Of a DNA stretch of 64,000 nt, positions 56,226-64,000 are shown piece by piece. Position numbers and translations under genes: made by a program. This DNA comes from Linnemannia elongata (lineage: Eukaryota > Mortierellomycota > Mortierellomycetes > Mortierellales > Mortierellaceae), in the NCBI GenBank assembly GCA_036320915.1, contig JAXBDG010000011.1, forward strand, positions 208,501 through 272,500, given 5' to 3'. The notes under the pieces were generated by a model that saw only the letters and a list, made by a program, of their open reading frames with translations, was not told where the DNA came from and did no database searches. Positions within the stretch are counted from its first letter, which is position 1. Each line of letters starts with the position of its first letter.

Positions 56226-56976
56226 TTTTGGATGTGATATTTCAGTGGACGATCAATTTATTTGTCGAGCAGAGTGAAACCGATATTTAGCTTTAACAGT
56301 GAACACTGCAACCTGGACAAGGGTTTGCTTATTAGCTCCTGACCTTTCGTGTGGTATCTCCAAATGATACATACGTGGCTATTTCACTACCAAGGTGCTG
56401 CATTGCAGCCAAAACATGAAGGCAACAGTCAGCTAGGATCCCTAGACCGAGTTAGATGAACATACATGTTGGAACTGAGGATGGTTCTAATATGATTATT
56501 GGACGGAATCCGGGGACGAATTTCGTATCTTCATGTACATCCTGTTTAGAAGTACAGGTCGCAACTTCATCGATATCCTAAAGTCCTTGACACCTGCATC
56601 CATCTTAGGTCAAAGAAAGTTACTCATGGTTAGTTCGTCAACGGAAAGAAAGAGTTGTAGTCAGACCTTCAGTACACAAGATGCGACATCGGTGCCTTTT
56701 TGGAAGGCCTCTCGATCTTGAGCAAGAAGCGGAGCCTCAACTTGGGACCAGAGCCTTTTGCAGGGACCTTCTCACGCACTTGGTGTCGCAAGATGGACGT
56801 GCATTCCTCAGGTGCCTCGCAATTTTCAAGTCGATCACAATTCAGGAATCTGAATTTCAGTCAGAAGTGATTTTGCAGGGCCTAAAGTTACATAACCAGG
56901 CGAGCTTACTTTTCTCTTTGTCTGTTTTACTTTATATTGGCCGATAATACTGGCAGTCAAGACTGTTCATTGCTAG
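56226..56976. other. Decayed sequence between two pseudogenes
   Basis: May contain remains of upstream exons of the minus-strand zinc-finger gene (see near 56830). No frame can be assigned. The plus-strand frame at 56681-56947 is probably a shadow. Confidence 0.3.
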
Positions 56977-58787
56977 AATACTGGAACCTCGCTGTCGTCA
57001 TCACCGTCAGCAGCAGCATCGTCGGTAGCAGCATCCTCGGCAGCAGCACCGTCCGCCGCAGAACCGTCAGTGGATGATGACACTGTTACTGATGTTGATA
57101 TAGACAGCAACGACGGATTCGAAAACCTAGACGAGGGAGAGGATGAGGGAGAGGACAAGGGAGAGGACGAGGAGGAGGAATCATCTCGATCTAAAGCCTA
57201 CAAAGACGCGCTTTGTCTGTTGAAAGGCTCGCCGTTGTTGCCATTTTTCAGACATATATTTCGAAAGGTATGGCTATGGTGCTTCGTTTTTTGCTTGTCG
57301 ATGTTCGCCTATTCCCCTGTCTTTGTTAATACCAACTCCTCACCTTTTTTGAACTACACCTTGTTTTCCAGGCCCAAGGTTTCACAGATGAGGCACTACA
57401 AGCGCCAATAGACATCCCTTCGACAAATTTGAAGAGGCTTGTTGCGTATGCTCACAGAGTGCTCTCTGGAAATGATGCACAGCTGCATGATCTTAAGGAT
57501 GTATAGTAAGTACGCGTTTGTTTAAGCTACAGGTTTGGTCAACTTCTCAATTGCTGACAACTGATGGCTTATCTATTTCCATTTGATTTTCATTTAGTGT
57601 CGCCCTATCATGTATAGTCTCCACCACTGTGAACGATGCCTCCCAACATATTCGACTCCAGTCTGATTACGCAAATTGCGAGCCAAGTGAGAGTAAAGGA
57701 GATCGCCCTGCCGATTCTGGCAAAAGTTCTTTCGCCTCTGCAGGAGAGCTTTGCCAAAAAACGACTATGATCTGAATTTTTTGCAACAAGAGGTGGAGCT
57801 GTGCTTGGCTGAGCTTGTTCTGTGCGAGCGGGACGGAAGATGGGTCACAAAAGAAGAGAAAGTGGGTCTTGTGGTGTCGCGGCAAGTGTACCAGATCCTG
57901 CATTTTTTGTATGTCCCGTTTACTTTTTGACTTATGATCTCTATCCTTGATTATCATGTCTGTCAGCCTTATAATGCCCTCCTTCTGACAGTTCGTTCAA
58001 GTTCACCATTTTAGTTGCGTGGTGATTGGTTCTGGATGGTTCGAGAACAAGAACTCTGAGAAGGATTGTGTTGCGTATTGGTCACACGTCTGGAGGTTTT
58101 ATTCACTAAGACTTGCATTATTGTTATCACTGGTGAGATTGCATCAGTCGCGACAAGGGATGGCATGAATATGAACGAGCTTCTCTTTGGTGTAGTAACG
58201 CAGTCAGGCGGTAGGAAAACCGACACTTTGGTGTTGGCAAAGGAGGTCTCAGGAGGCGAGGTCCACTACATTGAATGCTCAGTGAATGAGCACAAGCCTT
58301 TGCACGTGGGACAAGCTACTCTCAAGGAGCAATCTAGAAAGGTTGTGAGGATCAATCGCAGCATCCTATCATGCACAGGCTCGCAGAAGACAGCACTGTT
58401 CATTGATGCACGCGGGTTCCGCGGCAAGATCTATGGTATGCGTGTCATTGAGGACGTTTATGGTGTATCCGCTGCCCTGGGCCAGGTCTGTTTGCAGTCC
58501 AACAAGTTTGAGATGACTGAGTTTCTGTCAGGTCCATCGCTTTTAACTCTTTTCCGATACAAGGTGAGTATTAATGTTGTAATGTACCTCTCTGCTTCTC
58601 TGTTCGTTAAGCCCTTCAATTACTTATGGATCCTTGCTCTGTTGATTTTTAGGCTCACATGGTGGAGTTTGGGGAGGATGTTTTACTGAAGAGAGCCCAC
58701 AGCAGGGCGCATATACCATCTAACTCGCCATCATTGGCACCAACCACGCCCAGTCTTTTCACGCCGACAAAAACGGGTAGGGTCTAG
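56977..58787 (+). pseudogene. Decayed Crinkler / PD-(D/E)XK-like family gene
   Basis: A recognisable but broken coding region. Intact pieces: 56977-57267 (Ala/Ser run, then an acidic run ending KAYKDALCLLKGSPLLPFFRH), 57372-57505 (ending LHDLKDVY), 57598 on (VALSCIVSTTVNDA). Then the frame shifts twice (SLITQIASQVRVKEIALPIL; LNFLQQEVELCLAELVLCER) and again near 58090, before a long open stretch, 58125-58563 and 58653-58787. That stretch reads GEIASVATRDGMNMNELLFG, GRKTDTLVLA, IECSVNEHKP, LKEQSRKVVRINRSIL and a final LFRYK|AHMVEFGEDVL. The GRKxD...E-x-S...QQ/EQSxxxRxNxxIL order is one I associate with a large family in Mortierella and relatives, sometimes annotated Crinkler-like; the GRKxD...ExS spacing suggests a PD-(D/E)XK nuclease fold (inference). 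At least three frame breaks argue it is dead. Confidence 0.55.
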
Positions 58788-60330
58788 CAGTGTGTTCCCT
58801 CGAACTGCCCCCGTGTCGCCTTCTATTTTTCGGACAGCCTCTCGAAGGAGATTGAGTTTCAGTACTTGACAAAATAGGCCTAATGTGCAGAATTGACATT
58901 TCTCATTCAGTCTTTTTTTCTCATAACGCCATTTGACTCCAAACTTGGTATGATTACTCTCATTGACTCTGTCTCTGCTGGCGATAAAGATTTTTCCATT
59001 TCCTTGTTATTAGATATTTCCATCACGAACGAACACGCAGTTGAAGGTGGAAGTAAGAGAGCAAGAGTAATAAGAAGATAGTATGCTTTATGGATAACTG
59101 TGAGTTGCAGACTGAGGTTCATGAGAGCTACGATGAATGTGTATAAAGACAAGCGAGTACAGCATAAATTATCGAAAAAGAGGAAAGATATCATGACAAC
59201 GACTTTGTCGTTGAAAAAGATTAACAAGCAAGGCAGAACAAGATTGAAGTTTCTTGTTCACCGCCACTCTCTCCCCCTAATGTGCAGGCGCTGGTGGTGT
59301 TTTTTCAAGTCCAGTGTCTGCACGTCGTAAAGGCGTAGATCCTAATACGAAAATCGGTGGCATAAGGCAAGTATGCTCCTACCTGGGATCGGAGTGAATG
59401 GGAAAAGGGGTGACAGGAAAACAATGGTGAGGGGAACAGGAAACAGAACAGAGAAGACAGGAGATGGGTATATTGTTGACTAAGAGATAGACGTCATCTT
59501 GAGACCGAGTAGACAACCCTTATTTTCATATGAATGTCCAATTTTTGTGGACTCATGTCCAGACACGACAATTCACTTCGTAGTCCGTTGGAGTGCACAA
59601 AACTTCAGGTCAATTGGGTTCATAGTCCTACCAACTAGAACCTCCGCACTAAAACCATGCGTTTTACGCAGGCTAAATTTCGTCATTTAGAGGATTCGAG
59701 TGGAAATGGAATGCTCGTTCATTGATGCTAACGACCCTTATTAATGACTAATTCATTGCTGCATTCTACCCACACTTGACCTGTCAAAGAATTGCCTTTT
59801 GTGATTGTCTCCATTCAATAAACAGAAAATGGCATGCATCCTCAAGTTGGTTCTTCTCTCTTTCGGAATCTCAAAGAAAAACCCCTTTCAATATCCCCTC
59901 CCTGGTTCGACATTAAAAACCCTTGCAATAGACGATATTAATTTATTATTCAAATGAGGCCGTTTCTGGCTACTGTAAACTAGAAAAAAGAATTCAACCT
60001 CCCAACCTTCGGTTTTGGTGAGTGCGACAAAGTGTGGAGATGAAAGAACAAATGAGCCTGAAAGAACATCTATTCATTTTTTGAGTAGACAATTCGAAAG
60101 AAAATCATTAGCTAGATGCGTTCGAACGCGTCCTTGCCCAATAAGACAACACCATTGCGAAACATAACTACCTATAATCAAAATTATCGAGATGGTGAGC
60201 CACGCCCATCACTTGAAACCAGGATGGTAGTTGCACCCGTATGTCAACCCTATGTTTTCAGCTGCGCCCCTCGCTTACAAGCCAACCTAAATAAAAAAAA
60301 ATGTAATATATTGAGACAAAGCTAATAGAA
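58788..60330. other. Intergenic region
   Basis: A+T-rich sequence with no frame above about 106 residues and no recognisable domain. It separates the decayed gene from the 3' end of the Sac2-like gene. Confidence 0.45.
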
Positions 60331-63300
60331 CTACAGATTCTTGACAGCCTGCTTGAACTTTGCAAACACGCCCTGACCACTATTCCGCTGCTGACTGGAC
60401 GATCGTCTTCGACCACCTTCCTCCACCGATGCTGGCACTGACGCCGACGCTGCCTGAGAATCCTGCCCCTCGGCGATCTGAGCAGCAGCAGCAGCACAGG
60501 CCGCGCTCGTCGTCGTTGTGGTAGTAGTGGTCGTGATGACAGTATTGGTAACAGGGTCGTTTAGAGAAGCAGGGCGCGGCGATCGTTGATGGGATCGAGA
60601 GTGGTGGCCTTCTTCGTCGTCATCCGTCTCGGTATCGGTATCCTGTCCAAACTGAAATTTCTTGAGCCAAGACCGGTTATTGCCGGGTGGCGGCAAAAGG
60701 CCTCCACCTCCTGCTGCAACGGCTTCACTACGCGACGAGGACGACAGTGATGATGTCTTTGACGACGAGAAGAAGGCAGAGAATGGCTTCTTGGGCTTTC
60801 TCTTCTTCTCGGTCGCTTCCGACTCCTTCACAGCATCCTTCTCTAACTGACCAGCAACTTCGAGGCTCTGCAAGACTCTATCACGAATCATCAGATCAAC
60901 CTGGACAGAGGGTCGTCGTTTCGACCTGGGCGACTGGTAATTGTACTCCTCACTTGGTGACCGTGCGTGGTGACCTCGGACTTGACTTGGTGGGGTGGCC
61001 TCCAACGCTCTTGACATTCTCTGCTGCGACGACGACGACGAGACAGGAGAAGGGATGCCCTCAGAGACTGCAATCAGCTCACAACGAGCCTGAATAATCT
61101 CCGTCACAACCCACTCGGCACAATCCTGGGCAGTCCGTGTGTATCCAGAAGGGTTGGCTTTGCTGTTTTGACCAGGGTCGGTCATAAACGATGTCATATA
61201 GGGCACGATCGAGGTCTCGGGATGCTTGACAATCTTGAACCGCACAGACTGGATATCCTTCTGCTCATCCTTCAAGATACTCCTGGCCGACCTACTGTCA
61301 TCAAGGTGTTCCTCCAGATCATCTCCTCCAGATGACCGCGACTCGACCTGCTCCAGCTTCAATTCCGCCGAGGAAGAATCCTCGTTTTCTTCCAGCAACT
61401 GATCCAGTGTTGGCGGTGTCCGGTTCATACCCATCACCCTACGGTTGCGAACGCTTCCACTGTTGACTCTGAGTGTCTCACCTCCAGCGTTGGCTCGGTA
61501 CATAACTGCAAATCCATAGTTCTCCAGTGGATCTTGGCCCTGAGGTGTCTTGTCCTGCGCGGTCAAAAAGTAGGTGCCCTTGTCGATTCCTGTAATCTTT
61601 TCCAGAGCCAACCGCCAGAATTCTAGAACCTTCTCCATCTCATAGTCGTACGTGCAGATATAAAGCGCCCTCTCCGTCAGCAGCACGACCTTTTCGTCGT
61701 AAAACACCGTTGATGAGGCGTCAGAAGCATCGCCAGCGGTGCCAAAGTTGGACCCAGAGTTGCTCTTCTTGCTCGAAGTCTTGAGCCTTGAAGTCAGGCT
61801 GGTTGAAGATGGCTGCATAGGTGAGGCTTGAGGAGATGAGGCCGATGTGAGAGCACTGCTGATCTCATTCGAACAGCAGACAAATGTCCAGCCCTGCCAC
61901 ACTTCCTCGCCAGGCGAAATGACAATCTCGGCAGATGTCTCGATCGCGGCCTCTCGGATCTTGACCCATGCTTCCTGCGCATCCGCTCCTGGTTCAGACG
62001 ACTCGGAAGACAACGAAGCCAAAGACTCTGAGGGGTGTGGAATGAGCGAAGGGAGCAATCCTGCTGGTACTGCGCCTGTCGAGTCGGTTGCCAGCAAGTT
62101 TGCGGTCGACGTTCCATGCACCAGAGGCTCTTGAAGAGGCAGAATGGGAGCGGGCACAACCGCTGTTCCAAAGGCAGTCGTCTGCAAGTTTTTGAACACA
62201 TCCAAGTCGGCCGATCCCAAGAGGTAGTCGATAGCCGCCTGTCGGAAATAGTCCTTGAAGGTGTTCTGGTACATTCTTGCGACAGAGTTGGTGGCATCGT
62301 TGATCATTCCTTGAAGGTTCCGCTTGCCCGTCCGAGTAAAGTCGCCTTTGAGAGCACTCGTTCCAGCATACTCCCGACTGATTGCGTCGCCATTGTTCGC
62401 CCAGACGTGGTTAAAAATATTCTCAAACTCCTCGTAGACCGACAGGCCCTTGTCAGGGAAAGAGGCGATTCCGAGACGGAGCAGTTGGTGGTTCAGGACA
62501 TGGCGACTGATGGCGCTCTGGACAACATTTGTCCTGTCAAGACAGTCCATGCAGTTGGTTCGAATGACGCCCTTTTGATCGTAGAGCCGCTCCCATGACT
62601 CGCCATCCTTTCTGTTGTTCGCGGCGCCTTCGTTTCTCGGTGCCAGCCAACAGTATCCGAGTTCCTGGATAGGGCTCTCTAAACTCTTGATCAATCGCTC
62701 AATGTTCTCGTACCGCATTCCCTTGCACTGCTCGTGAAAGTCAAACTCCACATATCTAATTCCAGATACAAAAACAAGATGTTAGCATGGTTTCATCAGC
62801 GCCAAAAATCTTAAGAAAGAAGGTAGATATTCCTCTGCCCCTACCTGATTTCGGGTTCGTTCAGTTTTTGGATATATCGCGTATACGCAGAACCGGCGAC
62901 CTGCTCTCGCCCGTGCTGTTCGACGAGGTTGATACAGATCTGCCGACCATATCGAGATCGTTGCATCCCAAAGTGGCTGCTGAATCCCTGATAATTTTCC
63001 TGTTCAGTCCTCTCCATGACAGGGATGGGTTTGAGTCGATAAGGTGACTGAGACCAAAAGAGGGGGATCGATCCTCTAGTTTGCACAAACGACACTTGGT
63101 GATCGCTGTCATGTCGCTATTATTTACACAGGAGAATAGACCCATGTCAATCACTAGCCCATTATTCATGACATTGGTATGAGGCAGGAATGGCCAAATG
63201 TGATAAATAAACAAACATACCACAATTCTTAGCAACTGCTCGGTCTCGACAAAGTTGGCGGTGTTGCCATGCTCGTCAATGCCTCGGCGTTGGTATCGTA

Positions 63301-64000
63301 GTCCAGAACGATCGCGACTCCTTCTTGAGATGAGCGTGAACTCGAAAGACTGTTCTTCAATGACACATGGCTCAATCTCGACATATCCCTGCATCACCGG
63401 TAAAATATATCCATCGGCCTATTATGTGTTCAGTTGAAAGTGTGTGTTAGTATAATGCGCGAGTTACGTCGCAGAACGACAGCGCACTTTTCCGCCAACA
63501 GAGTACAGTACCCTAATGTCAATAAGATCTTTGAGCAAGTGTTCGTTCCACCAGAACCGTTGATCAAGATGTCGGTAGAAAGGCTCGGTGTTTGACGGCG
63601 CAGACTTGGCAAGGTCAGAACGAAACTGCATCGAGGAAAGGAGGTTGAACTCTGCAGAAAAGTAGAATCCTGTGCCAAAAATAGATACGATCTCGCGGAT
63701 GACACGACGGTCCATTGTTCGAATCCTGTCCAGCTCTTCTTCTGTGACACCAGCAGCATCTGGAGTAACGTCGCTCGTCAAGTGAACTGGATCGGTTTCC
63801 ATAGGTTCAGGTGTTGTTTTCATCGATGTGAAGGATTTTGTCGACTTGATCACTCCCGAAACGGCTTCCTCGCCCCAGTCAGCCAGTTGTTTGGTCGATT
63901 CAGTAACAAACTTTTCCGCCGCTTCGAATGTAGAAGGGGATCTTGAGCCCAAGTGCGGCCTCTCCGTCTTGGCGACTGTCGTCGTTATTTCTGTGACATT
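60331..64000 (-). CDS. INPP5F: INPP5F/Sac2-like phosphoinositide phosphatase (5' end outside window)
   Basis: Visible exons on the minus strand: 64000-63512 (open to the edge), 63418-63221, 63116-62845, 62755-60331; 3384 bases, 1127 residues plus stop. The Sac domain is clear: FYRHLDQRFWWNEHLLKDL, ILPVMQGYVEIEPCVI, LISRRSRDRSGLRYQRRGID, NFVETEQLL, SFVQTRGSIPLFWSQ, and the catalytic CMDCLDRTN (CX5R loop; Cys at 62551-62553). Behind it lies a region like the hSac2 / INPP5F homology domain (EVWQGWTFVC, VVLLTERALYICTYDYEMEK, DKGTYFLTAQ, RFKIVKHPE). The C-terminus is disordered. Sac2 removes the 4-phosphate from PI4P on endosomal membranes in animals; here the same reaction is inferred. Symbol used for the family, not proven orthology. 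Confidence 0.9.

Noticed and set aside
1..64000. tRNA and rRNA genes
   Set aside because: Scanning by eye for T-loop/B-box (GGTTCGA) signals with matching acceptor stems gave no convincing candidate; a tRNAscan run would settle this.

Overview
This window looks like nuclear DNA of a filamentous fungus, most likely an early-diverging one of the Mortierella type (Mucoromycota in the broad sense). That placement is an inference from several things seen together: many short GT-AG introns, long pyrimidine-rich 5' leaders, Ser/Thr/Gln-rich predicted proteins, very long homopolymer runs in the spacers, and a decayed member of a protein family I know from Mortierella and its relatives. There is no operon, ribosomal RNA, tRNA or CRISPR signal.

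Left part (1-17.8 kb): the 5' end of a DUF914/SLC35F transporter gene (minus strand, runs off the left edge); a complete 12-exon PAAF1/Rpn14-like proteasome factor gene; a spacer full of homopolymers; then three genes for largely disordered proteins at 8.3, 10.2 and 14.4 kb. One carries an Asn/Asp tract, tandem SGLQAPK-type repeats and an SxIP motif. Another has one membrane segment and an RVxF motif.

Middle part (17.8-43.5 kb): a relic of a Tc1/mariner transposase; a ~2.3 kb array of fifteen ~138-bp repeats that read like a decayed beta-propeller gene and are interrupted by a 279-bp solo-LTR-like insertion; a 1248-residue Gln-rich coiled-coil protein; an acidic 11-residue-repeat protein whose frame is cut by one TAG; a RhoGAP-domain protein with an inferred 1.5 kb first intron; a long gene-poor stretch; and a complete FKBP2-like ER prolyl isomerase ending in KDEL.

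Right part (44-64 kb): a secreted Gly/Thr repeat protein; a 1534-residue TRP/Flc-family membrane protein; and a decayed gene for a Cys-rich secreted peptide, inside a stretch flanked by two copies of a ~127-bp block. Then come an alpha-arrestin with a PPxY motif, an island of decayed genes (C2H2 zinc finger, Crinkler/PD-(D/E)XK-like), and the 3' part of an INPP5F/Sac2-like phosphoinositide phosphatase (minus strand, runs off the right edge).

Several of the intact genes belong to membrane traffic and quality control (SLC35F, FKBP2, TRP/Flc, arrestin, Sac2, RhoGAP), but nothing shows that they act together. The novelty lies in the decayed or repeat-derived loci. Exon boundaries were placed by hand from GT-AG signals and checked for frame: the totals divide by three for PAAF1, gene 10221, RhoGAP, FKBP2, the 44142 gene, the TRP gene, the arrestin and the Sac2 part.
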